Positions 1-11,652 of a stretch of DNA of 64,000 nucleotides are shown here, in pieces; the first letter of the stretch is position 1, and every line of letters starts with the position of its first letter. This stretch comes from Arabidopsis thaliana. Lineage: Eukaryota > Streptophyta > Magnoliopsida > Brassicales > Brassicaceae. The stretch is from the NCBI RefSeq assembly GCF_000001735.4, contig NC_003075.7, forward strand, positions 7,813,001 to 7,877,000. Direction: 5' to 3'. Under the pieces are notes generated by a model, which was given only the letters and a program-made list of their open reading frames with translations, did not search any database and was not told the DNA's origin. The translations under genes and the position numbers were made by a program.

Positions 1-1085
1 GACGGATCTTTGTGGGTGTCGTGGTGTAAAACACACTTCATCCGTGGTAGATGCTTTTGGAATGCTGATTTCAGAGCCACTGGCAGCTGGATTTGGCGTA
101 GTCTCGCAAAGCTCCATTCTCTTGCTCGCCCTTTTGTGTTCTGTGAAATTGTTTCCGGTCGTGACGCTCTTTTCTGGCACGATAACTGGACTGATTTAGG
201 TCCTTTAATAGATGTTGTTGGTGTGGCAGGTCCTCGAGTTACGAGCATTGCCTCGTTGTGTCTCGTTTGCGATGCCTCCTCAGATGGATTTTGGTCCATC
301 CCGCAAGGGCGACATCCTCTTACTCAACTTTTAAGGACTTGTCTTATCTCTTACAATCCTCCTCCTTTTGATGTTGGGAATGATATCTTCAGTTGGAAGA
401 CCTCAAGAAATCAAAGTCTTGATTTTTTCTCTTCTCCTAAGACTTGGCGTCATCTTCACCCTGCTGGACCAGCTGTTTCTTGGCATTCTCAGGTTTGGTT
501 CAGGGAAAAAATCCCAAACCATGCTTTCTTGACTTGGCTAACTGTTCAAAATCGACTTACCACTAGAGACAGGTTAAGGCAGTAGAGTATACCAGCTCCT
601 GCTTCTTGTCTGCTATGCTTATCTGGTGAGGAGTCTAGGGACCATCTCTTCTTCCAATGCAACTACTCCAAATCTCTCTGCCTTGACCTCTTCGCCGCTT
701 TCATTCCAATCCCGTTTTCAAGCTTCGACAACATGCTCAACTGGATTAAGTCTCCTACCACAAATAGAAGACTAAATGCGATTTGTATGCTTCTCTTTCA
801 AGCCTTGATCTATTATATTTGGGCTGAACGCAACTCAAGATTACACTCCTCTTCCTTTCGATCTGAAACTCATTTGAAGAAAGATATTCAGCTCCTAATT
901 CGTCGCAGACTGGCGAGTCTTGATAACAAGGTCACAACTCTTCCGTCAAATGATCATGTGACTTATCTTTCACTATGGTTCACAAATTTTCAGTAATTTC
1001 TAATCTCCGGTTTCTTTCTTTCAACTTATGTATTCTAATCTGGAAATATTGTCTCCTATGTAACCTTTGCTCTTTTACAATATAT

Positions 1086-1117
<32 letters not shown>
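1..1117 (+). mobile_element. LINE (non-LTR retrotransposon) 3' end with zf-RVT domain and poly(A)
   Basis: The open frame from the window edge encodes the C-terminal part of a plant L1-type reverse transcriptase polyprotein. It has the W-rich segment between RT and the zinc knuckle, then CLLC...HLFFQC, the zf-RVT zinc-binding signature (bases about 607-665), and a basic tail ending in a stop at 994-996. The frame is broken once by TAG at 583-585, where related elements usually carry Trp, so this copy cannot make a full protein. An AT-rich 3' UTR follows and a 28-nt A run (1090-1117) marks the 3' terminus. The 5' part lies outside the window, so the target duplication cannot be tested. Confidence 0.9.
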
Positions 1118-1118
<1 letters not shown>

Positions 1119-1154
1119 AAAAAGGTCTTATAAGCTCATATTGTAATATAAATT

Positions 1155-1181
1155 TATAATAGATATATATATATATATATA
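1155..1181. repeat. (TA)n microsatellite
   Basis: A short TA dinucleotide run between the LINE poly(A) tail and the tRNA gene. It could also help open DNA upstream of the tRNA, but nothing shows this. Confidence 0.7.
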
Positions 1182-1201
1182 AGCCGCAATAGAAGCAACA
1201 A

Positions 1202-1273
1202 TCCGTCGTAGTCTAGCTGGTTAGGATACTCGGCTCTCACCCGAGAGACCCGGGTTCGAGTCCCGGCGACGGA
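1202..1273 (+). tRNA. tRNA-Glu (anticodon CTC)
   Basis: A 72-nt cloverleaf with perfectly paired 7-bp acceptor arms (TCCGTCG / CGACGGA). The D arm contains AGTCTAGCTGGTTAGGA, the anticodon stem is CTCGG/CCGAG, and the anticodon CTC is at 1236-1238. The T arm is CCCGGGTTCGAGTCCCGG. A-box and B-box sequences are intact and a T run at 1275-1283 supplies a Pol III terminator, so the gene looks functional. It sits 85 bp after a LINE poly(A) tail. Confidence 0.97.
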
Positions 1274-1283
1274 GTTTTTTTTT

Positions 1284-2145
1284 TCTTTTTTCTGAAACGA
1301 GCTAAAAAACTATTTCTCAGCTGTAATTTCCTTGCATTGTCACGTTTACTACTATATGATTCAATTAGTTTTTTAACGAAGCTTCATTACATAGACAATT
1401 TGAGGCCTAGGAGGGAGAAGATGTGAGCGGAGTGGCACATGATCAGGATTGTGGTAGATGAGTGATCAATAAAGTTAGTGAGGATTGATTAAAAACTGAA
1501 TTGGGCAACAAAAATATTTCATAAGTTTTGTTTATCCTATAGTGTTTCCTCTAGGGGTAGTTAGGTGAGGAGATGAAATTTTTTGTCATAGAGTAAGATT
1601 ATTTTTGTTGTCATGTGTTGATTGACTACATTGAATCCAAATGTTTATATACATATATTGGTGTTCAATTTGCAGGTACATTTTTAGAAAAGCCTAAATT
1701 GCTTAAATGTGTTTTTTTTTTATGTGTAATTTTTTGTTTTTTTTTTTGTTTTGTTTAATGTTTAGGTTTGTTGATTATTACAAGGGAAAATGCAAGATGG
1801 AGTTTAAAGCGGCATGTTTCTTTTTTTACAAAATGAAGAACATAATCTTCTCTCATCTTTTTTTTTGTTTTGTTTTTTAAATTTGAGGCACCTCTCTATA
1901 TTCTTATACATCCATTTATTTCCATTGGTGTCAGCTGATTCCCACATTTTCATGTTGGAAGGGGAAAAATAACATATAAAAGAACACTTGATTGCTAGAA
2001 TTTAGAGATGACGAAAAAAAAAACAAGTGAAGATCAATGAGTGGAGGTAACCTTTAGATTTCTTCTTATGCTTTGTCACAACATGTTCTCTTTTAATTTA
2101 TACTACCCGAAAGCATTTAAAACTGACTAGGAGCAATGCATATAA
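1284..2145. other. AT-rich spacer, no gene seen
   Basis: Spacer between the tRNA and the 3' end of the universal-stress-protein gene, with homopolymer T runs (for example about 1711-1748). Its right part must contain the 3' UTR of that minus-strand gene. No coding region, tRNA or repeat family was recognised. Confidence 0.6.
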
Positions 2146-2904
2146 TCATGCCAAGAGCCAGAAGTTCTTATGTGTCTTTGTGTTTAAAACATATCCTCCA
2201 TTTTGACCTTTCTTCGTTACACCAACACAAGTGCATTTGCTGTTCTCGATTAAATATTCCGCTGTGTCTACTCCTTTGGAACCTCTTAGTGACCCTCCAG
2301 GCCTCCTAGTTCTGTCAAATCCAAACCATCCAAAAATGTAAAGAGACCAACACTAGTATATAAAAAAACATTCATTGCCAATTGGTTTAACGAGTTATGA
2401 GAACACATACCCTAGAAGGGAGGATGAGATAGTCCGGCGTTGGCCTATGATTATAACATCAACGCCAAGCTTGTCACCATGAAGAAGAATCGCTGTAGCT
2501 TTGACGCCATCTATAGCTATACACTCGGTGTGTACACGCACCTTTGGCTGAGCGATTTCACATATTCGTTTCATTTGTTCCAAGAAGTTACCATCTCCTT
2601 GACCAATCTCCGAGGCTAAGGCGTTTGCTGCGGCGTTAGAAGCGGTTGTGGTACCGTTAGAAGCGGGAGAGGAGCCGCTGCTAGAGGAAGAGATTGAGCT
2701 TGGTAATCTCAAAAAACTTGAGAAAGCATTTTTCCAAGAACCACCAGAGTTTTCAATATGTACAAGAATAAGCTCGTCTTGCTCGAGCACGGCGTGTGAA
2801 AGAGCGTATTGAAGAGCTGCTGCAGATTCACGTGTCGGATCAGCGATCACCATGATCTTACGAGACTGTGGTGTTGAAGATGATCCTCTACGACCCTCTT
2901 CCAT
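2146..2904 (-). CDS. universal stress protein A-like (USPA) family protein, 219 aa, 2 exons
   Basis: Exons 2411-2904 and 2146-2311, joined over a 99-bp intron with GTATGT donor and ACAG acceptor, give a 219-codon frame ending TGA. The N-terminal part carries IMVIADPTRESAAALQYAL and ELILVHIE, the first beta-alpha-beta unit of the USP fold. A Ser/Ala-rich low-complexity insert follows. The C-terminal half has GVDVIIIGQRR, then GGSLRGS and AEYLIENSKCTCVGV. These correspond to the position of the USP nucleotide-binding loop, although the strict GxxGx9G(S/T) spacing is not clean, so ATP binding is uncertain. The family has poorly defined roles in stress responses. From memory this is AT4G13450. 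The start ATG is the first in frame and follows a 5' UTR rich in GAA. The intron matters: read without it, the protein would end about 50 residues early. Confidence 0.9.
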
Positions 2905-2907
2905 ACC

Positions 2908-2931
2908 CTTCTTCTTCTTCTTCTTCTTCTT
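2908..2931. repeat. (CTT/GAA)n microsatellite in 5' UTR of the USP gene
   Basis: About eight CTT units on the plus strand, reading as GAA in the sense strand of the minus-strand gene, directly upstream of its ATG. GA-rich 5' UTR repeats are common in plant genes. A regulatory effect is inference only. Confidence 0.85.
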
Positions 2932-3820
2932 ATTGTTTCTTCCCTTTGCTTATATCATTACCATTTTTGATACATTGTTTTCCTATGGGTTTGTTTTACT
3001 TTTGATCAGATAAATTACGGTATCAAAAACTCACGATTTGTTGTCACGGTTTGTGTTCATGTTTATCTCTGAAAAAACAGTTGGGAAAAATTAAAGCCAC
3101 TTAACCGGTTTGTGTGTTCTACGTTTAGAAAAAAAGGATAATTGTTGTGGTGGTGGTTAGTGTTGCTATTTTTGAGGAATACGTCACTTTTGTTTTGGTT
3201 AATTTTAGGTGTCACCAACTTCCAACACAACAACAACATATCAAAATCACCAATTATTTCTATGGCTTTGGCCTTTGTGTGTTTCTGTTAAAAAAAATTT
3301 CCCTGACTTCTTATAATTTTTTGACTGTTTTGAAAGATGATGAAGAAACTATTTGACAAAACAGAAACTGCATGCAAATTTTGTTTTAACAGAAATTCTA
3401 AATAGAGAGTTAACCTTGTTTATTTGTTCCGTCAGTCAATTTAACGAAGTGATTATTTTTGTAAAAGTAAATAAAGTTAGCAATTAAAATGAGAATTCAA
3501 TCAAAGTTACCAATTAAAATGAAAAATCAATAAAACAAATTGGGAGTTTTTTGTTTGGCATTTTTTGACAGATAAAGAATTCAAACATTCTTCTCAATCT
3601 TTATTCTATTTCAAAATGACCAATTGAACGCATGATTTGAAAGCCATCATAGTTAATTCTTAACCAATCATTATGGAGGTGATTAGCTAGCACTTTCAAA
3701 GCTTAATTTTTTTTATTGTCTTTACATCAAATTAATTAGTAATAGAGGATGTATAAAAAAATAATAATTTAGGAACTATCTTTTGTTCTATAAAGGAGAA
3801 GAAAATTACCTTTTTCATAT
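2932..3820. other. USP-gene upstream region, AT-rich spacer
   Basis: This must contain the promoter of the minus-strand USP gene. The short open frame near 3147-3356 has no family signature and unremarkable composition, so I do not call it. The segment ends at the AAATC target duplication of the Copia insertion. Confidence 0.5.
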
Positions 3821-3825
3821 AAATC

Positions 3826-3987
3826 TGTTATGAATAAAGATGGATGCCCGTTATAAGGCCCATCATTTAAGCCCATCATCTAGATGTTTATAGGGTTTTA
3901 CCCTTTCCTTGTACTCCTATATAAAGAACCCTTTATCTCAATGGAATAACACACTCATTTCCTCTATCTCTTTCTCTGTTTATAACA
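3826..3987 (+). repeat. 5' LTR of the Copia element
   Basis: 162 bp, TG...CA termini, with a TATATAAA box at about 3918-3925 expected to serve as the U3 promoter. The following bases (CGTTATCAGCACGCTC, from 3988) occupy the primer-binding position. They resemble only part of the usual plant initiator-Met tRNA complement, so the primer is uncertain. Confidence 0.93.
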
Positions 3988-4560
3988 CGTTATCAGCACG
4001 CTCTAAAAGGTAGATATAGAGATTCTTACATTTTTTTTTAAGAACCATGTTTACTTATCGACTCATGGTTCATAGTACTTATTTTCTATTATTGAAACAA
4101 AACAATATGAACCGATCGATGATTATACTATAGATCGGTAAAAGCATGTTTTCAATGATTCAATAAAGAAGAGAATCATGCTTATCATTTGTTTCTATAA
4201 TTACTATCGCATGATTCAATGATTCTACAAAGAAAATCGTTAAAGAAGAGAATCATGCTTGTTAATTGTTAATTTTTGTGATTTACTATTACAATATTGA
4301 ATATATAAATTACCAATTTTATAATTATATAACTAATTTTGTAACTATTCATAGCCCGGTGGTGGGTGATGCAAGCATGTATTAATGTTTTAGCATTCCA
4401 GTTTTGAATAGTTGCATCTATATTCAATATCATTTTATAAATATTATATTGTCTAAAATCCATTTATGATTGATATGATATCCCTTATTTAACTCCTTTG
4501 ATTAAAACGTTATACATATCTTATCACTTTTAGATATTGACTTTTCCATATTAAATATTT

Positions 4561-4759
4561 GATTTCCATATATTTGATTGTGTTATTATTATTTTTACTA
4601 AAAACGTTGCAAGATAATTTTTCTTTTTATAAGATTCCATATATCTAAATCTTTGTGTTATTATTATCTAAATCTTTTTATAAGATTTCCATATATTTGA
4701 TTGTGTTATTATTATTTTTACTAAAAACGTTGCAAGATAATTTTTCTTTTTATAAGATT
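4561..4759. repeat. 76-bp direct repeat inside the Copia element
   Basis: Copies at 4561-4636 and 4684-4759 look identical over 76 bp (GATTTCCATATATTTGATTG...TATAAGATT), with a 47-bp spacer that also shares short pieces. This lies where gag should start, so it disrupts rather than encodes. Perfect identity suggests a recent slippage or unequal-exchange event. Confidence 0.9.
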
Positions 4760-7700
4760 TTTTTCTCTAAATCTTTGTAGTATCTAAATAAAAAATATAT
4801 AAAAAAAAAAAATTGTTCATGGTTTTGCCCTAATTTTGCACAAAATAGTTTTATTCTGATTGGTTTTACAATATTGCATTAAAATTGTATTAGTATATAA
4901 TACTTGATTATTTTATGAAATAAATTGATTGATAAATAACTTAATTTAAAGGTATAATCACTTATAGAAATTTTCATGAATGACTAGTTTAATGTATCTT
5001 AAGAAGATATCATATTTTTGATGGTCAAAGTTTTTTAAGTAGTATAAAATCTTATTAAAAGACTCTAGAAGAGCATATACATTGTTTTCTATGGGAATAC
5101 AAAATTAAAATCATCGATGCGGTATAGTTCTCCAAATCTCAAAGTTAATATGATGAGATATAAATACATTATGATTCTAGAGTGGAATTCAATACGAGAT
5201 GGATGAACTTGAAGTTTCATCATTTCGAGGAGGAGAAGTAATGAATCTCACATGGATAATAAGTGACATATCCAGAAGATTATGTTCAATCTTTGACTAC
5301 TAAAGATCTAAAAGTTGTATAAAGCAATTCTTATACGAATGTGTTATTAGATAAAATAAGTTATAATTAGTTATTACTAAAACTTCAAGACTTGAAGTCT
5401 CTTTGTGAATATAACTCACATTGTTAAGAGAATATCTTTGATGCGGAGATGGTAAAACAGACACTTCAACTTTTACGCAAGTATTGTTGTCTTGTAGACA
5501 CAATATTTTGAAAGAAATTTTGAGAACTATTATAAACTTAAATCGAGTGTTTTTCAAAGGCTAAGAAAACATATGAGTTATCTATGATAAGTAATACTCA
5601 TATTCTGAAGTGAATATAAGATCTTACATAGTTAGTCAAATTTAATATCGTTTATACTAGAATATAAAATTTTAATTATTATCTCGTTATTGTTTTATTA
5701 ACATATGATTGATTATTAAAATACATGGAAGTAATTTTGGATTATAAGATCTCATTAAGGGAGTAACTGATAAGCAATGAAAAGTAAATTAGAAGTTTTG
5801 AAAGAACTAGAAGTTTCAAAAGAATTAAAAGTTTCAAGAGTATATTTGGCTTAACCGGATTGGTCATCCTGGTTTAATGATGATGTGAAAGTATTGAGAA
5901 TTATGTGGACATTAGGTGAAAAACCAGAAGATTCTCCCTAATGATTTATCAATTGTTACTTGCTCAGAAAGCAATATGATAATGTGATTTTTTTACGAGT
6001 CAAAATAATTTGGACTTTATCTATTCGTAAGTATATACAAGGAGATGATTATGGATTGATCACCCACTGTATGATATTTAAATACCTAATGGCTATAAAA
6101 GATGCATCGATTCAATGGACGCATTGACTCGATTGTTGCATCGACAAGAAGGTCATATTTATCCTTGTTATAAACCCGCAACATAGAGTTTGCGAGATTA
6201 CTTTCTTGATTAAAGTACAAGAGTATTTCAGTGTTTATTTATAATAACCATTTTTGGATATCCGTTGGGATAAGTGTTTAACATTTTGAAATTCATGTTC
6301 ATACACAAAATGGTTTAGTAATATCGATACGCATCAAGCCAATGAATAATTAATAGTTTTCCCCATCATTATTGGTTTTGGGTCAGAAACCAAATAGTTT
6401 TCATCTAAAATCTTTGAATGTGAAAAGTGCTCCACCACAGCACGCTGAGATGAACCCTCAAAGGAGGATAAGTATACATGTTGGATATGAATGATAACTA
6501 AGCCATCCTAGAAGGATTTATATAGCGCTCGTTTTGAACACTATCATATTATATAGTCAGCTATTCCAACATAAGGGGGAGAATGTATACAGCTGGTGAA
6601 AAAAGATAAAAAGAAATGAATTATCAATGATCCTCGGAGTAAAGAATGTATATTAAGAGTCCAAAAGATAATTTAATTATAGAATTTAGCGTTGTAATTG
6701 CCAGACGCATTTGCTGACCCAAATAAAGTGATGAAGTCACTTATACCAGTTGTAAATTAAATGCTCCAGAATATAATGAGTGTCCTGTAAGGACCAACTT
6801 CAAACTGCTATTGAGTCTTAAGATCGCATGAAGCGTAATAGACCTTGGTTCCAAATATAAATATCCTCGTAAAAGTGAAGGAGCACAAAATTAAAAATGA
6901 CCAAATTGAGGAAATAAATATTTTGATGATCTCTTGAAGAGAGTGAATGATCTCTAAAAGAGACATAAACATGACAAATGAAACATTCAAGTACTTGACA
7001 ATGAAGAGATCTAGCTAGCTATGTCATGTCAAAATATAATGGAATCAAAAGCAAATCGACGTCGTAATATATTTGCATGCTATGAGCAGTTGATATTATA
7101 GACAAAAAGGAGGATCATGAAAGAAAGTCTATTGAAAAGTGTACACAAAGTAATGATTAGCCAAAAAATGGAAAAGAAGAAATAGACATATAATTATAAT
7201 TTCTAGTAGAGATATTTGGACTAGTAGTCTATGCACATGATGTGTAAAACCAGTGGAAAATAAATGAGTTTTTATGTGAAAGAATAGTGAAATTAATGAG
7301 ATTTTCACAAAGATAAGAAATGTATGATGAAGAGATATATTCTCTTGTGGTGGATGTAATATTTTTTAAGTATCTAAAGTCTGGCAATAAGAGACGGAAC
7401 ACTGGATATGACATTTATATGAAATTCTTGAAAGATATAATCTCTGAAGATTAATTATATGAGAATTATGTTCTCTAGAACTCTACTCGATCGAATAAAA
7501 AAAAAAAAAAAAAGAAATATATAACATGACATATAATCATATAAATGTATATTTATGTTGAGTTTGTCAAAATCTATTGATCAAACTAATATTTGTTTTG
7601 AAAATCATTAAAACTCCTACAGAGTTATCATAAGTAATACGATGACAATAATCTATGATAAAATATCACTAGATAATGATATTTATAAGTCTATATGAAA

Positions 7701-8054
7701 ACCATATAATTTTGATCATTAAGATTATGGTTATTAATTCCAACGAGATATTGTATTTGATTGAAAATCATCTCCTGAAGAAGATGTTTCCGAGGGGGAG
7801 ATTGAATGATATGCGTGGATGTACCATTTTTCCTTATCATAGTTTTTATCCCACATGATTTTTCTATGACAAAGTTTTTAACGAGACATTAAAGAACACG
7901 CAAATAATACACTTGATGAATATTAAGAAATTCTACCAATCATCCAAATGAATATTATACACTAATGATATTTAGAGAAATAAATAAGATGGTCAAGATG
8001 AATCATCTAAAAGATTCATGAGCAGAAGAATGGCGTTGTACTTTATCCAGAAAT

Positions 8055-8504
8055 TTGTTCAAGAGAAGATTTGGCAGACTTATTCTCAAATACTGTTTAT
8101 TCTCTGCCACATCTTCTAATCATGTAGAGATTTTACCAATTCATGAAGCTAGCCGCAAGTGTGTATGGCTAAGATCCATAGTTCACCATATACAAGAAGA
8201 CTGTGGTATATATGCAGGGAAAAAGACTCCAACAATTATGTACGAAGACAATGCAGCATGCATCGCACAACTCAAAGACGGATACATCAAAGGCGATAGA
8301 ACAAAGCACATCCTACCAAAATTCTTCTACACACACGATCTACAAAAGAGCGGCGATATACGAGTTCTACAGATCCGTTCGAATGATAATCTGGCTGACT
8401 TATTCACCAAGGCGCTACCTACTGCTACTTTCAAGAAGTTAGTCTATCGTATCAGATTACGCCGTCTCAAAGATCTCGACGAATATACTCATAAGGGGGA
8501 GTAA
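8055..8504 (+). pseudogene. Copia RNase H / polyprotein C-terminus fragment
   Basis: A 149-codon open stretch contains SNHVEILPIHEASRKCVWLRS, EDNAACIAQLKDGYIKGDRTKHI and IRSNDNLADLFTKALPTATFKKL. These are the diagnostic blocks of plant Copia RNase H. It ends 126 bp before the 3' LTR, as in intact elements. Upstream the frame cannot be joined to reverse transcriptase without crossing stops, so this is a relic rather than a gene. Confidence 0.9.
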
Positions 8505-8630
8505 TTGTATGTTGCACTCTTTTTCCCTTAACCATGGTTTTTCCCATTGGATTTTCCTGGTAAGGTTTTTAATGAGGCAGCATTTCAAATACTTTACGAG
8601 TTATGATATTATAATGGTCATCAGGGGGAG

Positions 8631-8792
8631 TGTTATGAATAAAGATGGATGCCCATTATAAGGCCCATCATCTAAGCCCATCATCTAGATGTTTCTAGGG
8701 TTTTACCCTTTCCTTGTACTCCTATATAAAGAACCCTTTATCTCATTGGAATAACACACTCATTTCCTCTATCTCTTTCTCTGTTTATAACA
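8631..8792 (+). repeat. 3' LTR of the Copia element
   Basis: 162 bp, about 97.5% identical to the 5' LTR. Both termini are intact and directly follow the polypurine tract. The adjacent AAATC at 8793-8797 is the second target-site copy. Confidence 0.93.
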
Positions 8793-8797
8793 AAATC

Positions 8798-11652
8798 AAA
8801 CATATTTTTAAACTAATAATTCTATTTCTGATAGATTTCCCCAATCACACTTTTTGGCAAGTATAATTTTTCAGTTTTCTAATTTGTTATTTGCAGGGAA
8901 TGATGCTTTTTACTTTTCTCTTTTGTTGATCTCTGATGCTTCTTTCTCGATGAATCTTCATCAAACCATGATGTTTTGCTATTTTCCAAGACAGAGTTAG
9001 TGATACCATTGTAGCCGTTTCTTGACCATAAATTGAACATGCTCAAGTAATCAACTTCCTCTTGAATGAATGTGTAGCAAGCTGTTCCAATTCTTGATGA
9101 TAGTTCAGATGATCGTCAAAACTAATTGTTGTTACCATTTGACAAAGAACATGAAACATTACATCAGAACTGAAAAAAAAACAACTTCTTACAAAAAAAG
9201 AAATTTTTTTTTTAACCAAAACTATACAATGATTTGAGATTTCGTGTTTACTTGATTTAGAGTTAAGCGAACAACTATCCTATGTCTTCTCTTTGATAAT
9301 CGATCTGCCATTTGTTTTGGATTTTACGTAGTGCCTTTGCGATCAATTTTTTCAAATCACTCCTATTAGGCTTCTTCGTCTATGTGTCATGAAGACTCTT
9401 TCATAGAAGTCAAAACTGATTTCTCTAGTTTATTAACATTTTTGTTGTAATAGCTATTGAATCCACCAACTTAGTAACTTTCCTCTTAGTAAGCTTATTT
9501 GTGAAGACTAGTGTCAACGTCATAGAAAATTTCACCTAACAAATTTAAGAAAAAGAAAAAAAACGTAAGCAAATAAAGAAATCAATAAATCTTTTACCCA
9601 ATAATAGAAAAGACAATTGTTGGAAACTAGAGTTTCAAAAGACTGACATACCATAGTAGTTGAGTCCATTTTTTCGATTGTTTTCGTTTATCTCTTTGCC
9701 GGTGAATTTTCTTCGACAAAGTGATTACCTGTTTCAAAACAATTACTGTTCACATAAGCTTTTACAGGTTTTTGTTTGATTAGAGAAATGTTTATCCACT
9801 TGATTAAGGAGAATTTGGTCCTCCTTTTATTTTTCTCTCTCTCATTTTATAAAATCCAAAATCTCAATGGTATTAATTAATTTTTTTCCGAAATATGGTT
9901 ATGCATTTAATTGTTTCAAATTTAAGTATCAACATTCTTTTTTATCTTCTCTCTTTCGTTTCATTTATTTTCTTAAAACAATTAAGCCTAATTTACCCTG
10001 AGTTTCTTGCAAAATTTAAAAAACTAATTTTCCTAATTTATTTATAAAATTCAAATAGAAATAAAAAAAATCTTAAATCCTCGAAATGAGTTAGAGGCTT
10101 TCACAAAATCTAACAAACGAGCTGCTTAGGTTTAAGTGATAAAAAACGAGCTGCTAGGGTTACTCTACTTAATTGTTTCTAAAATAATTAATTTATGATC
10201 TCTGAATTCTGTAGATCATAATAAAAATTAAAAAATAACATTTAAAACGTAATCTATAAAAATACTTTTTTAAAGAGATGAAGTTGTTGCTTCTACAAAT
10301 AAGGAAACTATGGAAAGTAGAGGAGGTTGTTCCTAAAAATAAAGAAGACTAATTATTATTTATCCGTACTTTTCATCTCAAATTATCCGTCTTACGATTT
10401 GCACAATAGTTTTATTGAGATGAATAATTGAAAAATATTAAGTTAAAAAAAGTAGTTGTATAACGTTCAACTCATTCCTATCCGAAATAGTAAATGAATC
10501 AGTTGAACAATTTTTTTTATCATTTGTTAGAAAATATATATGAATCCCTAATCATTTTTTCTTAGTGTTACTACTTGATTACTTATAATTGATTTTGAGA
10601 ATTATGAGAATTTAAAGATCAAGAGAGTTCACTTTTTAGATGTTGATGATAGATTGTGAATAATCATCGGCATATTTTGTGACCCAAATTGCCTTATAAT
10701 AAAAGAAATAGGAATCTTTGATCAGTTTTTTCTTTACTTAACCTTTTATCAATTTCAGGCAAATATAGAAATCTTTGAATCAATCAGAATCTGTCATCTT
10801 AATAAAAAATATATTTAATTAGAAAAATCTAATTTGCCACCAAAATGAGATTACATATAGGTTTGTGTTTATAAGAGAAGATTTAGGATTTAGATTTTAT
10901 AATTAAGTGAGGTTAAATATTCATTAGGGTTTATAAACATGTTTAGATATTACAATGAAACGAGGTTAAATATTGGTTTAAGTTTATAAATGGGTTTATA
11001 TTTTACAATGGTTGAATAGAAGAGTTCACCTCTACGATTGAACGCAAATGTTTTTCATCAAAATATATGGTGTAATTTCATCTAATACCAATTTAGAAAG
11101 AGAGAGTCATAGAGTACGAGACATTTGTTTTACTTGATTAGTACGAGACAAACCCAAGAACAAAACAGTACAAACAAAACAAACAGCTTTTAAGTTTTGT
11201 ATCCTATTACCCCCAAAAACACACACTCCCAAATGTTCAAAGATACCCAAAAACTCGAAATGGGAGGAGTGGGGTCTCTTAAACCTTAGCTTCTGCACAC
11301 TTCCTTTCCTTCATTCTTCATGTCACCAACTAGCAAAACAAAACAAAACAAAACAGCAAACGATTCAGTCTCAGCTTGTGCTTATTACAATCTGCAAGAA
11401 CCCAATATATATCTAATTCAAATTACCAAAATAGGACCCCTAACATCTATCTTATTAAACATTGATACCATAATACAACTTGTAAACAAGTCACAAGCCT
11501 ATGCAAGACAGATTTGCAATCATTTCCTGCTAGTGCATTTCCCAAAGTTAACTAACATGATACTAAAGGGTTATACTGTGAAACTTATTAACCATTCACT
11601 TAGAATTTACCTGGAAAATATGGCCAAGAACCACGATTTTAACGGTTGAATT
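8798..11652. other. 2.8-kb AT-rich spacer, no gene supported
   Basis: No convincing coding frame. Around 10860-11010 a short motif (GAGGTTAAATATT...GGTTTATAAA) recurs in diverged form. The right end (about 11100-11650) should hold the 3' UTR of SUVH9. An A-rich stretch with tandem AAAAC units at 11336-11355 is simple sequence. Confidence 0.5.

Larger units (their letters stand above)
3826..8792 (+). mobile_element. Ty1/Copia LTR retrotransposon, full-length but decayed
   Basis: Two 162-bp LTRs (3826-3987 and 8631-8792) begin TGTTATGAAT and end TTTATAACA, and differ at 4 sites by my count. AAATC flanks both sides (3821-3825 and 8793-8797), a perfect 5-bp target duplication. A polypurine tract (TCAGGGGGAG, 8621-8630) abuts the 3' LTR. 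Internal sequence in plus orientation still shows Copia pieces: an integrase-side RIGHPGLMMM-like stretch near 5850-5885, a PQRRISIHVGY-like stretch near 6455-6490, and the RNase H/C-terminal segment at 8055-8504. Stops and frameshifts interrupt everything between, so it is non-autonomous. LTRs this short in a near 5-kb element are at the small end for plant Copia. Confidence 0.95.

Noticed and set aside
6120-7860. Short ORFs inside the Copia element as host genes
   Set aside because: They lie between matched LTRs in a decayed polyprotein region.
11320-11649. 109-codon plus-strand frame beside SUVH9
   Set aside because: It overlaps the presumed SUVH9 3' UTR on the opposite strand and has no signature.
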